This document shows, piece after piece, positions 17,488 through 25,952 of a stretch of 42,613 nt of DNA. The stretch lies in the NCBI GenBank assembly GCA_035491935.1, contig DATJJW010000189.1:1-42613 (forward strand), given 5' to 3'. Source of the stretch: DATJJW01 sp035491935 (GTDB lineage: Bacteria; Pseudomonadota; Alphaproteobacteria; ATCC43930; CGMCC-115725). Every line of letters begins with the position of its first letter. Position 1 is the stretch's first letter. The notes beneath the pieces were generated by a model. The model ran no database searches. It was not told the origin of the DNA and saw only the letters and a list, made by a program, of their open reading frames with translations. Made by a program: the position numbers and the translations under genes.

Positions 17488-18507
17488 CTAGCCTCGGGGA
17501 TGGGCGCGGTCGTAAATGTCGAGCAGCTTGGTCGCATCGATATCCGTGTAACGCTGGGTCGTCGAAAGCGAGGCATGGCCCAGCAGTTCCTGGATCACGC
17601 GCAGATCACCGCCGCCGGCGAGCAGATGGGTGGCAAAGCTGTGGCGCAGCGCATGCGGCGTCGCCGTATCGGGCAGGCCCAGCGCCAGGCGGATGCGCTC
17701 GACCAGTCGCTGCACCAGCCGCGGATTGAGCGGCCCGCCACGCGTCCCTAAGAACAACGGGCCGTTGGCCGGCAAGGCATACGGGCAGAGCCGGCGATAT
17801 TCCTCGATCGCCGCGATCACTGCCGGCAGCAGCGGCACGATGCGCTGTTTCGAGCCCTTGCCGGTAACGGTGAGCACGGTCATGCCGGGCTTGGGTGCCG
17901 CGGCGACAGTGAGGTCCAGTGCCTCGGACAGACGCAGGCCGCAGCCATAGAGCAAGGTCACGATGGCACCATCGCGCGCCAGCACCCAGGCCGGCGTCTC
18001 CTCGCGCACCGGAATTTCCGCCTCCGCCAGCGCCTGTTCCGCCTCGACGACACTCAAGGGCTTCGGCACGGATTTGGGCAGGCGCGGCCCCCGCAGCACG
18101 GAAAGCGCGTGGTTCTTCGCCACCCCCTCCTGTTCCAGGAAGCGGAAGAAGCCGCGGATCACCGAGAGGGCGCGTGCCTGGGACGTACGCGCCAGTCCCT
18201 CGCCGGCACGGGACGCCAGGTAAGCCCGGAAATCGCGCACGGCCAGATCTGCGAGGTCGCCGACCGAAGGCGTCGCCCCGAGATGCCCTCCCAGGAAATC
18301 GAGGAAGCCTGCAAGGTCGCGGCCATAGGCGGCCAGCGTATGGGCCGAGGCGCGCTTTTCGGTCGCGAGGCGCAGGCCCCAGCGGCCGATGATGTCGGTG
18401 AGACCCGCATCGGCATTATAGCGGCCGAGCGGCAGCGGCTCGGGCCGCTTGGTGCCCTGATAGGTCTCCCCCGCTGCTCGATATGGCGCCGCTAGAGATG
18501 CAGCCAT
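17488..18507 (-). CDS. xerC: Tyrosine recombinase XerC
   Basis: A 339-residue site-specific recombinase. The N-terminal SAM-like core-binding domain (ASAHTLAAYGRDLAGFLDFL) is followed by the catalytic domain with the full set of residues: Arg in YGCGLRLSEAL, Lys in TGKGSKQRIVPL, HxxR in HALRHSFATHLL, His in LGHASLSTTQRYT and the nucleophile Tyr in QRYTDID. It resolves chromosome dimers at dif with XerD. I set the start at the ATG at 18507 because the longer frame would run deep into the DUF484 gene with non-conserved sequence. The resulting 16-base overlap with DUF484, and the DUF484-xerC order, match the conserved pairing in proteobacteria. Confidence 0.93.
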   Translation of the reverse strand: MAASLAAPYRAAGETYQGTKRPEPLPLGRYNADAGLTDIIGRWGLRLATEKRASAHTLAAYGRDLAGFLDFLGGHLGATPSVGDLADLAVRDFRAYLASRAGEGLARTSQARALSVIRGFFRFLEQEGVAKNHALSVLRGPRLPKSVPKPLSVVEAEQALAEAEIPVREETPAWVLARDGAIVTLLYGCGLRLSEALDLTVAAAPKPGMTVLTVTGKGSKQRIVPLLPAVIAAIEEYRRLCPYALPANGPLFLGTRGGPLNPRLVQRLVERIRLALGLPDTATPHALRHSFATHLLAGGGDLRVIQELLGHASLSTTQRYTDIDATKLLDIYDRAHPRG

Positions 18508-19223
18508 TTGCCGAGGGTGATTTCCAGCGCCCGGGCCAGGAAGTTGAGCAGCTCCACACCCTGTTTCGGCCGGAAACGGGTGGGCGAACGCGAGCCGAGC
18601 GCCAGCAGTCCCGACGGCGCCTCCGCCGAAACCGAGATACGCAGCAGTGCCTGGGATTGCACCAGCCCGGCGCCCCCGCCGAAGATCGCCGAGGCGCCGG
18701 TCGAATGATCGATCAGGAGGCAATCCTTCTTCGGCCCGATGAGGGCGTCGACCGTGTCGACATCCAGCAGCTGAAGGCCGGCCAGCGGCGAGCTGATGGC
18801 GCCGACAGCCTCCGATTCGATGCAGAGCGTGACGACGTCGAGGTCGAGCATCACGGCCAAGTCCGTGACGACGGTCTGCATCAGATGCTCGAAGCTGCGC
18901 GCGCCGATGATGGCGAGGACGGCGGCGTGCACGCGTGCCTGGCTGGCGAGATTGGCCCGGCTGGTCTGGATCAGCGCCTGCTGCTGTTGCTTCAGGCGCC
19001 CGATCTCCTCCTGCATGCGGCGCATCGCGAAATGCCGCATATCGACGACATTGGGACCGTTCTGGTGCTGGACCGGCGGGGTGAGCACCGCGACCAACTC
19101 GTCCTGGTCGGCCAGGAAATCCGGGTGCTGGCGCAAATATTCCGCAACTCGCGCGGTGGTCAGCTCCTCGGATTCGGGCGATTCGGCCTCAGGCGAGGCC
19201 CCGCCTTGGCTTTTCGGATCCAT
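18492..19223 (-). CDS. DUF484 family protein
   Basis: A 243-residue protein of the DUF484 family, a GAF-like domain protein commonly encoded just before xerC. Markers are VAEYLRQHPDFLADQDELVAVL near residues 26-47, a short coiled-coil stretch MQEEIGRLKQQQQALIQ, and the C-terminal LGSRSPTRFRPKQGVELLNFL. The first 25 residues are rich in Ser and Glu and look disordered. Function is not established; its fixed link to xerC suggests a role around chromosome segregation or regulation, which is inference. Confidence 0.92.
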   Translation of the reverse strand: MDPKSQGGASPEAESPESEELTTARVAEYLRQHPDFLADQDELVAVLTPPVQHQNGPNVVDMRHFAMRRMQEEIGRLKQQQQALIQTSRANLASQARVHAAVLAIIGARSFEHLMQTVVTDLAVMLDLDVVTLCIESEAVGAISSPLAGLQLLDVDTVDALIGPKKDCLLIDHSTGASAIFGGGAGLVQSQALLRISVSAEAPSGLLALGSRSPTRFRPKQGVELLNFLARALEITLGKWLHL

Positions 19224-19254
19224 AATCGCCCGCCCTTCCTTGCGCCTACCGGTG

Positions 19255-19923
19255 TCAGGTGGTCTTGCCGAGGATCGATTGGCCGGTCTTGGCCCAATCC
19301 GCGACGAAGGTGGCCAGCCCCTTGTCGGTCAGGGGATGGCCGAACATCTGGCGCAGCACCGCCGGCGGCAGCGTCGCCACATGGGCGCCGACCTTACCGG
19401 CGCTAGCGACGTGCAGCGGGCTGCGCACGGAGGCGACCAGCACCTCCGTCTCGATCTTCGGATACTGCTTGTAGATCTGCACGATGTCGGCGATCAGCTG
19501 CATGCCGTCCTGGCCGATATCGTCGAGTCGGCCGACGAAAGGCGAGATGAAGGAGGCACCGGCCTTGGCCGCCAGAATCGCCTGCGCCGCCGAGAAGCAC
19601 AGGGTCACGTTGACCATCGTGCCTTCCTCGCGCAGGGCGCGGCAGGTCTTGAGCCCGTCGGGGGTCAGCGGCACCTTGACCGTGACGTTGGGCGCAATCT
19701 TGGCCAGATGCCGGCCTTCCGCCAGCATGGTGGCATAATCGGTCGCCGCCACCTCGGCACTCACCGGACCGCGCACCACGGCGCAGATTTCGGCGACGGT
19801 ATCGAGGAAATTGCGGCCGGTCTTGGCGATCAGCGACGGGTTGGTCGTCACGCCATCGACGAGGCCGGTGGCGGCAAGATCACGGATCTCGGCGATGTCG
19901 GCGGTGTCGATGAAAAATTTCAT
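19255..19923 (-). CDS. tal: Small transaldolase (TalC/FSA-type fold)
   Basis: A 222-residue single-domain class I aldolase. The Schiff-base Lys is Lys83 in NVTVKVPLT; DGVTTNPSLIAK is the conserved N-terminal loop. At the position where fructose-6-phosphate aldolase has Tyr (Tyr131 of FsaA, in APYV), this protein has Phe129 in ISPFVGRLDD, as in true transaldolases. So transfer of dihydroxyacetone from sedoheptulose-7-phosphate to glyceraldehyde-3-phosphate in the pentose phosphate pathway is the more likely activity. It is transcribed divergently from priA across 73 bases. Confidence 0.92.
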   Translation of the reverse strand: MKFFIDTADIAEIRDLAATGLVDGVTTNPSLIAKTGRNFLDTVAEICAVVRGPVSAEVAATDYATMLAEGRHLAKIAPNVTVKVPLTPDGLKTCRALREEGTMVNVTLCFSAAQAILAAKAGASFISPFVGRLDDIGQDGMQLIADIVQIYKQYPKIETEVLVASVRSPLHVASAGKVGAHVATLPPAVLRQMFGHPLTDKGLATFVADWAKTGQSILGKTT

Positions 19924-19996
19924 GGCTCTCTATTCCACTGTTCGACCTCGCTGGGGCCTTAACCTCCCCAGCCCATCTCGACTAAGACTGTAGCCG

Positions 19997-22237
19997 ATGG
20001 CCGAATCCTGTACCAGCTTACCTAATCCCGACGCTACCGCTATCGACGTGCCCACGAGACAGCGGGCGCGGCTGTTGTTGCCCGTGCCACTGGACGGCAT
20101 CTACGATTACAGGATTCCTCAAGGAATCACGGTCGAGCCGGGCAGCATCGTCGTCGTCCCCTTCGCCGGCCGCCGGCTGATCGGCGTCGTCTGGGATGAT
20201 GCGCCGCCCGATTCGGACGAGGCCGAAGTCCCCGAATCGAAGCTGAAGCCGATCGAGATGGTCTTCGACGTGCCGCCGCTGCCAGCCTATCTGCGCCGGC
20301 TGGTCGAATGGGTTTCGAACTATACCCTAGCCCCCTTGGGCGCCGTATTGCGCATGGCACTGGGGCCGGTCGACAGCCTGTCGCCGCTGCCGGGCAAGAC
20401 GGCCTTCATTGCAGCCGGAATCACGCCCGATGGCGCGAAGCTGACCCAGGCGCGCCGCCGCGTGCTGGAGGCGCTGACACCGGGCGCGCCGATGTCGGCC
20501 GCCGAGCTGGCCGAGGCCGCCGACTGCGGCACCAGCGTCATCCGCGCCATGACCAAGGCGGGGCTATTGATCGAGACCAAGGTGGCGGCACGGGCGCCAC
20601 GTCCAAGGCCCGACGGCACGAGGCCGCTGCCGCACCTGTCCGAGGACCAGGCCGCCGCCGCCGAGGTCGCGGTCGCCGCGGTCGAAGCCCGGCGCTTCGA
20701 GACGCTGCTGCTCGACGGCGTCACCGGTTCCGGCAAGACCGAGGTCTATTTCAACGCCATCGCCGCCGCGCTAAAGGCCGGCCGCCAGGTCTTGGTGCTG
20801 CTGCCGGAGATCGCGCTGGGTGCCCAGTGGCAGAGCCGCTTCGAGCGGCAATTCGGCTGCCGCCCGGCGATCTGGCATTCCGAGGTCGGGCACAACAACC
20901 GCCGCGATCTCTGGCGCGATGTGGCGCTGGGCCAGGCGCAAATCGTGATCGGCGCACGCTCTGCCCTGTTCCTGCCCTTTCCCGATCTGGGATTGATCGT
21001 TGTCGACGAGGAGCACGACACCTCCTTCAAGCAGGAGGATGGCGTCATCTACCACGCCCGCGACATGGCGATCGTGCGCGCCTCGATCGAAGCCATCCCG
21101 ATCATCCTGGCCTCGGCCACGCCCTCGCTCGAATCCCTGGTCAATGCCGAGCGCGGCCGCTATCGCCGGCTGGTCCTGCCCGACCGGCATGGCGGCGCCG
21201 CCCTGCCGGATATCGAGCTGGTCGACCTGCGCGTCGACAAGCCCGCGCGTCAACGCTTCCTCTCGCCCAAGCTGCTGACGGGGTTGCGGCAGGTGCTGGA
21301 TGCCGGCGAGCAGGCGATGCTGTTTCTCAATCGCCGGGGCTATGCGCCGCTCACCCTTTGCCGAACCTGCGGCCACCGGCTGGAATGCCCGAACTGCACC
21401 GCCTGGCTGGTCGAACATCGACTGGTCCGCAAGCTTGCCTGCCATCATTGTGGTTACGCAGCGCCTCTGCCCGAGACCTGTCCCATCTGCCATGAGGAAC
21501 ACTCCTTCGCCGCCTGCGGTCCCGGCGTCGAACGCCTGGCCGAGGAAGTGTCCGAGTGCTTCCCCGAGGCCCGTTTCGCCGTCATGGCCTCCGACATGCT
21601 GATGGGGCCGCATGCCGCGGCCGAGCTGGTCGCCAAGGTGCAGAACCATGAGATCGATCTGCTGATCGGCACGCAGATGATGGCGAAGGGCCATCATTTC
21701 CCGATGCTGACCCTGGTCGGCGTGGTCGATGCCGATCTGGGGCTGGCCGGCGGCGATTTGCGTGCAGGCGAACGAACCTTCCAGCTCCTGCACCAGGTAG
21801 CCGGCCGCGCCGGACGCGAGGAACGGCCGGGCCGCGTGCTCCTGCAGACCTTCGATCCGGAACAACCGGTGCTGCAGGCACTGGCCGCCCAGGACCGCGA
21901 CGGCTTCCTCGCGGTCGAGAGCGAGGCGCGGCGCAGCCGCGGCCTGCCGCCCCATGGCCGCCTGGCCGCCCTCATCGTCTCCGGTCCCGATGCCGAATCC
22001 GCCGATGCGGCGGCAGCCGGCCTCGCCCGCGCCGCTCCACATTCGCGCGGCATCGACATCCTGGGCCCGGCGCCGGCACCGCTGGCCGTGCTACGCGGAC
22101 GTCATCGCCGCCGCTTCCTCGTCAAGGCGGGCCGCGAGGTCAACCTGCAGGCGCTGCTGCGTCAATGGCTCGGCCGCATCCGCCTGCCTGCGTCGATACG
22201 CCTCCAGATCGATGTCGACCCATACAGTTTTCTGTGA
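19997..22237 (+). CDS. priA: Primosomal replication helicase PriA
   Basis: A 746-residue superfamily 2 helicase that reloads the replisome at stalled forks. An N-terminal DNA-binding domain starts about residue 23 (RARLLLPVPLDGIYDYRIP). The helicase core has Walker A GVTGSGKTEVYF, DEEHDTSFKQEDG (motif II) and GTQMMAKGHHFP (motif V). The zinc-binding region carries four CxxC pairs, CRTC, CPNC, CHHC and CPIC, all intact. The C-terminal HGRLAALIVSGPD and ILGPAPAPLAVLRGRHRRRFLVK are standard. Length and domain order are normal. Confidence 0.96.
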   Translation: MAESCTSLPNPDATAIDVPTRQRARLLLPVPLDGIYDYRIPQGITVEPGSIVVVPFAGRRLIGVVWDDAPPDSDEAEVPESKLKPIEMVFDVPPLPAYLRRLVEWVSNYTLAPLGAVLRMALGPVDSLSPLPGKTAFIAAGITPDGAKLTQARRRVLEALTPGAPMSAAELAEAADCGTSVIRAMTKAGLLIETKVAARAPRPRPDGTRPLPHLSEDQAAAAEVAVAAVEARRFETLLLDGVTGSGKTEVYFNAIAAALKAGRQVLVLLPEIALGAQWQSRFERQFGCRPAIWHSEVGHNNRRDLWRDVALGQAQIVIGARSALFLPFPDLGLIVVDEEHDTSFKQEDGVIYHARDMAIVRASIEAIPIILASATPSLESLVNAERGRYRRLVLPDRHGGAALPDIELVDLRVDKPARQRFLSPKLLTGLRQVLDAGEQAMLFLNRRGYAPLTLCRTCGHRLECPNCTAWLVEHRLVRKLACHHCGYAAPLPETCPICHEEHSFAACGPGVERLAEEVSECFPEARFAVMASDMLMGPHAAAELVAKVQNHEIDLLIGTQMMAKGHHFPMLTLVGVVDADLGLAGGDLRAGERTFQLLHQVAGRAGREERPGRVLLQTFDPEQPVLQALAAQDRDGFLAVESEARRSRGLPPHGRLAALIVSGPDAESADAAAAGLARAAPHSRGIDILGPAPAPLAVLRGRHRRRFLVKAGREVNLQALLRQWLGRIRLPASIRLQIDVDPYSFL

Positions 22238-22264
22238 TTGAAAGAAGATGACCGCCAACGCTGG

Positions 22265-22287
22265 ATTGCTTCGCTGACGTTCGCAAT
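22265..22287. repeat. Intergenic palindromic repeat, GCAAT type
   Basis: ATTGC (22265-22269) and GCAAT (22283-22287) flank a TTCGCT-containing core. This matches by eye the dispersed element with the theme ATTGCTTCGCT..CGCAATGACG, found between genes in many bacteria. It lies just after priA. Confidence 0.5.
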
Positions 22288-22311
22288 GACGAGATTCCAC
22301 CCTATTCCGTC

Positions 22312-22334
22312 ATGGCCGGAGTTAATCCAGCCAT
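22312..22334. repeat. Intergenic REP-like palindrome, ATGGCCGG type
   Basis: ATGGCCGG (22312-22319) and CCAGCCAT (22327-22334) form a palindrome with one mismatch around TTAAT. It resembles the GTCATGGCCGGGCTTGACCCGG class of alphaproteobacterial intergenic repeats, somewhat decayed. With the preceding element it fills much of the 194-base gap between priA and petA. Confidence 0.5.
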
Positions 22335-22431
22335 CCATCCCCTCACACGCCTCGATTGTTGCCTTGCGCCGCTCCGGCATCGATGCGCGGCTGGCCAGAT
22401 CACATCCGGCCGTGACGGTGCGGGGACGGCC

Positions 22432-22974
22432 ATGAGCCCTGAATCTTCCGTAGCCATAGCGCCCAAGACCCGGCGCGACGTCCTGACGCTCAGCGCCTAC
22501 TCCTTGAGCGCAGTGGGTGCGGCAACGGCGCTGTGGCCATTCATCGATTCGATGAACCCGGCGGCCGATACCCGCGCCGAAGCCTTCACCGAAGTCGATC
22601 TCGCGCCCATCGTCGAGGGGCAGCGCGTCACCGTTTCCTGGAGCGGTCGCCCGGTCTTCATCGCTCATCGCACGCCCGAGGAGATCGCCAAGGCCAAAGC
22701 CGGCGACAACGAGGCGCTACGCGACCCGCAGAAGGATACCCAGCGGGTCAAGCGCCCGGAATGGCTGGTGGTGATCGGCATCTGCACGCATCTGGGCTGT
22801 GTGCCCGGCGGCCAACGCCCGGCCGAGGCACGCGGCGACTGGGGCGGCTGGTACTGCCCCTGCCATGGCTCGCAATACGATACCTCTGCCCGTATCCGGC
22901 GCGGACCCGCACCGCGTAACCTGGTCGTGCCGAACTACCGCTTCCTCAAGCAGAACGCCGTGCGGATCGGCTGA
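22432..22974 (+). CDS. petA: Ubiquinol-cytochrome c reductase iron-sulfur (Rieske) subunit
   Basis: A 180-residue Rieske protein of the cytochrome bc1 complex. Residues 12-20 carry a twin-arginine motif (KTRRDVLTL), followed by the membrane anchor SAYSLSAVGAATALWPFIDS. The [2Fe-2S] ligands are Cys118 and His120 in CTHLGC and Cys142 and His145 in CPCHG; Cys123 and Cys144 form the usual disulfide. The ATG at 22432 is chosen over an upstream in-frame start because it gives the typical N-terminus and is preceded by GGGGA. First gene of petABC. Confidence 0.96.
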   Translation: MSPESSVAIAPKTRRDVLTLSAYSLSAVGAATALWPFIDSMNPAADTRAEAFTEVDLAPIVEGQRVTVSWSGRPVFIAHRTPEEIAKAKAGDNEALRDPQKDTQRVKRPEWLVVIGICTHLGCVPGGQRPAEARGDWGGWYCPCHGSQYDTSARIRRGPAPRNLVVPNYRFLKQNAVRIG

Positions 22975-22977
22975 GCC

Positions 22978-24207
22978 ATGGCCATCCTGCCTGAGCGCCG
23001 CAACCTGCGCCCCAACCAGCGCTCCGGGGGCCCATTGTTGCAAAACCCCTTCGTGCGCTGGGTCGACCATCGCCTGCCGGTATTTAGTACCTTCGACCGG
23101 TTCGTGACGCATTACCCGGCGCCCCGCAACCTGTCCTATTGGTGGAATTTCGGTTCGCTGGCGACCTTCATGGTCCTGGCCATGCTGGGCTCCGGCATCT
23201 TCCTGGCGATGAATTACCAGCCGGACCCGGACACTGCCTTCGCCAGTCTGCAGCGCATGGCGCGCGACGTCGATTATGGCTGGCTGATCCGCTCGATCCA
23301 CATGATCGGCGCCTCGATGTTCTTCATCGTGGTCTATCTGCATGTTGGCCGCAGCCTCTATTACGGCTCCTACAAGCGCCCCCGCGAGCTCTTATGGATG
23401 CTGGGGCTGGTACTGTTCGTGCTGATGATGACCATCGCCTTCACCGGCGACGTGCTGCCCTGGGACCAGCGCAGCTATTCGGCGGCGACCGTCATCACCA
23501 ATCTGTTCTCGGTCATCCCCTTCGCCGGCAACCACATCACCAATTGGATCCGCGGCGGCTATGCCGTAGGCGCGCCGACGCTCAACCGCGTCTTCATCCT
23601 GCACATCGTACTGCCCTTCGTGCTGGTAGGCTTCGTCTGGCTGCATCTGCAGGCGCTGCACCGCCATGGCTCGAACAACCCGACCGGCATCGAGCCCGCC
23701 CCTGAGGCAGAGGTCTTCTTCCACCCCTACTACACCATCAAGGACCTGTTCGGCCTCGGCTGCTTCCTGATCGTCTATGCCGCGATCGTGTTCTTCGTGC
23801 CGGGCCTGTTCGAGACGCCGGATGACGGCATCCCCGCCGACCCGCTCTCGACGCCGACCAATATCGTGCCGGATTGGTATTTCCTACCCTTCTACGCCAT
23901 GCTGCGGGCGCTGCCGAATACCGGGCTGGGGGCAGCGGCGCTGTTCGGCTCGGTGCTGGTGCTGTTCTTCCTGCCCTGGCTCGATACCTCGCCGGTACGC
24001 AGCGGTCGCTATCGCCCGTTGTTCCGCTGGTTCTTCATGGGGCTGGTCTTCGATATTGCCTTGCTCGGCTGGGCCGGCGCCCAGCCACCCGACGGCGTCT
24101 ATATCTGGATCAGCCGGGCCGCGACCTTCTGGTATTTCGTGCATTTCCTGGTCGTGCTGCCGGTGCTGGGCAAGCTTGAACGTCCCTATCCGGAGCCCGG
24201 CCGGTGA
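22978..24207 (+). CDS. petB: Cytochrome b subunit of the bc1 complex
   Basis: A 409-residue membrane protein of the respiratory bc1 complex. Conserved elements are YWWNFGSLA, the heme-ligand helices with SIHMIGASMFF plus YLHVGRSLYYGSYK, and HIVLPFVLVGFVWLHLQALHRHGSNNP. The Qo-site motif that usually reads PEWY is PDWY here (residues 298-301). The C-terminal GKLERPYPEP is standard. It starts three bases after petA and overlaps petC by four bases. Confidence 0.96.
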   Translation: MAILPERRNLRPNQRSGGPLLQNPFVRWVDHRLPVFSTFDRFVTHYPAPRNLSYWWNFGSLATFMVLAMLGSGIFLAMNYQPDPDTAFASLQRMARDVDYGWLIRSIHMIGASMFFIVVYLHVGRSLYYGSYKRPRELLWMLGLVLFVLMMTIAFTGDVLPWDQRSYSAATVITNLFSVIPFAGNHITNWIRGGYAVGAPTLNRVFILHIVLPFVLVGFVWLHLQALHRHGSNNPTGIEPAPEAEVFFHPYYTIKDLFGLGCFLIVYAAIVFFVPGLFETPDDGIPADPLSTPTNIVPDWYFLPFYAMLRALPNTGLGAAALFGSVLVLFFLPWLDTSPVRSGRYRPLFRWFFMGLVFDIALLGWAGAQPPDGVYIWISRAATFWYFVHFLVVLPVLGKLERPYPEPGR

Positions 24208-25010
24208 ACATAGGGAACTGGAGGCTGTTGCTGGCGGCGTTCGCCTGGCTGCTGCTGGCACCTGTCGCCCAAGCCGCCCCTCAAGCCGCCGATAACAAGC
24301 CGGTGCCGGTGCCGGCCGTGCATTTCCCCTTCGAAGGGCCGTTCGGCGATTACAACCTCCCGACCCTGCGCCGCGGCTACCAGATCTATCGCGAGATCTG
24401 CGCCAATTGCCATGGCATGGAGGAGTTATCATATCGCGACCTCGAACAGCTGGGCTATACGCGCCAGGAGGTCCGCACCTTCGCCAAGCAATATGAGGTG
24501 ACCGACGGACCGAATGCCTTTGGCACCATGTTCCAGCGTCCAGCCCGGCCGACCGACGGCTTCGTCGACCCCTTCCCCAACGACCAGGCCGCGCGGGTCG
24601 CCAATAATGGCAGTCTGCCGCCCGACCTCGCCATCATCGTCAAGGGGCGCGAGGGCGGTCCCGCCTATGTCTATGCCTTCCTGCAGGGCTTCCGTGACCC
24701 GCCGCCGGGCTTCGAGCTCGCCAACGGCACCTATTACAACAGCTATTTCCCCGGCCATATGGTGGCGATGCCGCCGATGCTGAGCGCCGGTGCGGTGACC
24801 TTCGCCGATGGCGCGCCGAACGACCTCGCCAGCGAGGCCTATGACATTGCCAGCTTCCTGCAATGGGCGGCCGACCCGACGCTCGGCGAGCGCCATCGCC
24901 TGGGCCGTCACGTATTGTTGTTTTTGCTCGTGACCACGATCCTGCTATACGCCTCCAAACGCCGGATCTGGGGCAGGTTGCCCCCCATACCCGCTTCCCA
25001 AGGAGAATAG
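24204..25010 (+). CDS. petC: Cytochrome c1
   Basis: A 268-residue c-type cytochrome, third subunit of the bc1 complex. A signal peptide (residues 1 to about 24, ending AQA) directs it to the periplasm. The covalent heme site is C66-A-N-C69-H70, and the axial Met is probably in MPPMLS near residue 193. A C-terminal membrane anchor is VLLFLLVTTILLYASKRRIW. It starts with GTG, overlapping the petB stop by four bases (GTGA). Its last codon is seven bases from the mtnP start, and the mtnP ribosome site AAGGAG lies inside its coding end, so readthrough from petABC into mtnP is likely. Confidence 0.95.
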   Translation: MNIGNWRLLLAAFAWLLLAPVAQAAPQAADNKPVPVPAVHFPFEGPFGDYNLPTLRRGYQIYREICANCHGMEELSYRDLEQLGYTRQEVRTFAKQYEVTDGPNAFGTMFQRPARPTDGFVDPFPNDQAARVANNGSLPPDLAIIVKGREGGPAYVYAFLQGFRDPPPGFELANGTYYNSYFPGHMVAMPPMLSAGAVTFADGAPNDLASEAYDIASFLQWAADPTLGERHRLGRHVLLFLLVTTILLYASKRRIWGRLPPIPASQGE

Positions 25011-25017
25011 GAATTCC

Positions 25018-25893
25018 ATGGCACGACCCGTCATCGGCCTGCTCGGCGGCAGCGGCCTCTATCAGATCGATGGTCTGACCAATATCCACTGGGAAAAGGT
25101 ATCGAGCCCGTTCGGCGAACCTTCGGACGAGATCTGCCTCGGCACCCTTGACGGCGTCGACGTCGCCTTCCTGCCGCGTCATGGCCGTGGTCACAAGCTG
25201 TCGCCGACCTCGATCAACTACCGCGCCAATATCGATGCGCTGAAGCGGGTCGGCGTCACCGACATACTCAGCCTCTCGGCGGTGGGCGGTCTCAAGGAAG
25301 AGCTGCCGCCCGGCACCTTCGTCATCGTCGACCAGTTCATCGACCGCAGCTTCGCCCGCGAGAAGAGCTTCTTCGGCACCGGCTGCGTCGCCCATGTCAG
25401 CATGGCGCATCCAGTCTGCCAGCGTCTCGGCGATGCGCTGGAACGGGCGGGCGTGGAAGCCGGCGCGCCGATGGTGCGCGGCGGGACCTATCTGGTCATG
25501 GAAGGCCCGCAATTCTCGACCAAGGCCGAGAGCGAGCTATACCGCAGCTGGGGTTGCAGCGTCATTGGCATGACCAACATGCCGGAGGCGAAGCTCGCCC
25601 GTGAGGCGGAAATCTGCTACGCCACCGTCGCCATGGTGACGGATTACGATTGCTGGCACCCGGACCATGATCATGTCACCGTCGACCAGATCATCGCCGT
25701 GCTGAACAGCAACGCCGATCGCGCCCGCGCATTGGTAAAGCAGGTGGTGCCGCATCTCGGCCGTCATGAAGGCCCTTGCCATGCCGGCTGCCAGACCGCG
25801 CTCGACTATGCGCTGATCACCGCCCCCGATGCGCGCGACCCCAAGGTGCTGGCTGATCTCGATGCCGTCGCCGGCCGCGTGCTGCGCAGGTAA
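25018..25893 (+). CDS. mtnP: S-methyl-5'-thioadenosine phosphorylase
   Basis: A 291-residue purine nucleoside phosphorylase-family enzyme of the MTAP class. Markers are GLLGGSGLYQIDGL at the N-terminus, the phosphate-binding RHGRGHKLSPTSINYRANI, and YLVMEGPQFSTKAESELYRSWGC, followed by VIGMTNMPEAKLA in the substrate loop; Asp in VTDYDCWH fits an adenine-specific site. It splits methylthioadenosine (and often 5'-deoxyadenosine) with phosphate to adenine and the sugar-1-phosphate. AAGGAG at 25000-25005 is its ribosome site. First of mtnP-mtnA-ald2. Confidence 0.95.
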   Translation: MARPVIGLLGGSGLYQIDGLTNIHWEKVSSPFGEPSDEICLGTLDGVDVAFLPRHGRGHKLSPTSINYRANIDALKRVGVTDILSLSAVGGLKEELPPGTFVIVDQFIDRSFAREKSFFGTGCVAHVSMAHPVCQRLGDALERAGVEAGAPMVRGGTYLVMEGPQFSTKAESELYRSWGCSVIGMTNMPEAKLAREAEICYATVAMVTDYDCWHPDHDHVTVDQIIAVLNSNADRARALVKQVVPHLGRHEGPCHAGCQTALDYALITAPDARDPKVLADLDAVAGRVLRR

Positions 25894-25952
25894 AATAGGG
25901 CAAAGAAACTCGGCCAAGTAATTGGCTAAGTAACTCAGAAGGAGCCGATCCC

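Noticed and set aside
17488..18507. XerC as the integrase of a genomic island
   Set aside because: Its pairing with DUF484 and its conserved sequence mark it as the housekeeping dimer-resolution recombinase; no att repeats or phage genes are nearby.
20771..22042. A 423-codon open frame antisense to priA
   Set aside because: Shadow of a well-conserved helicase gene; no recognisable domain.
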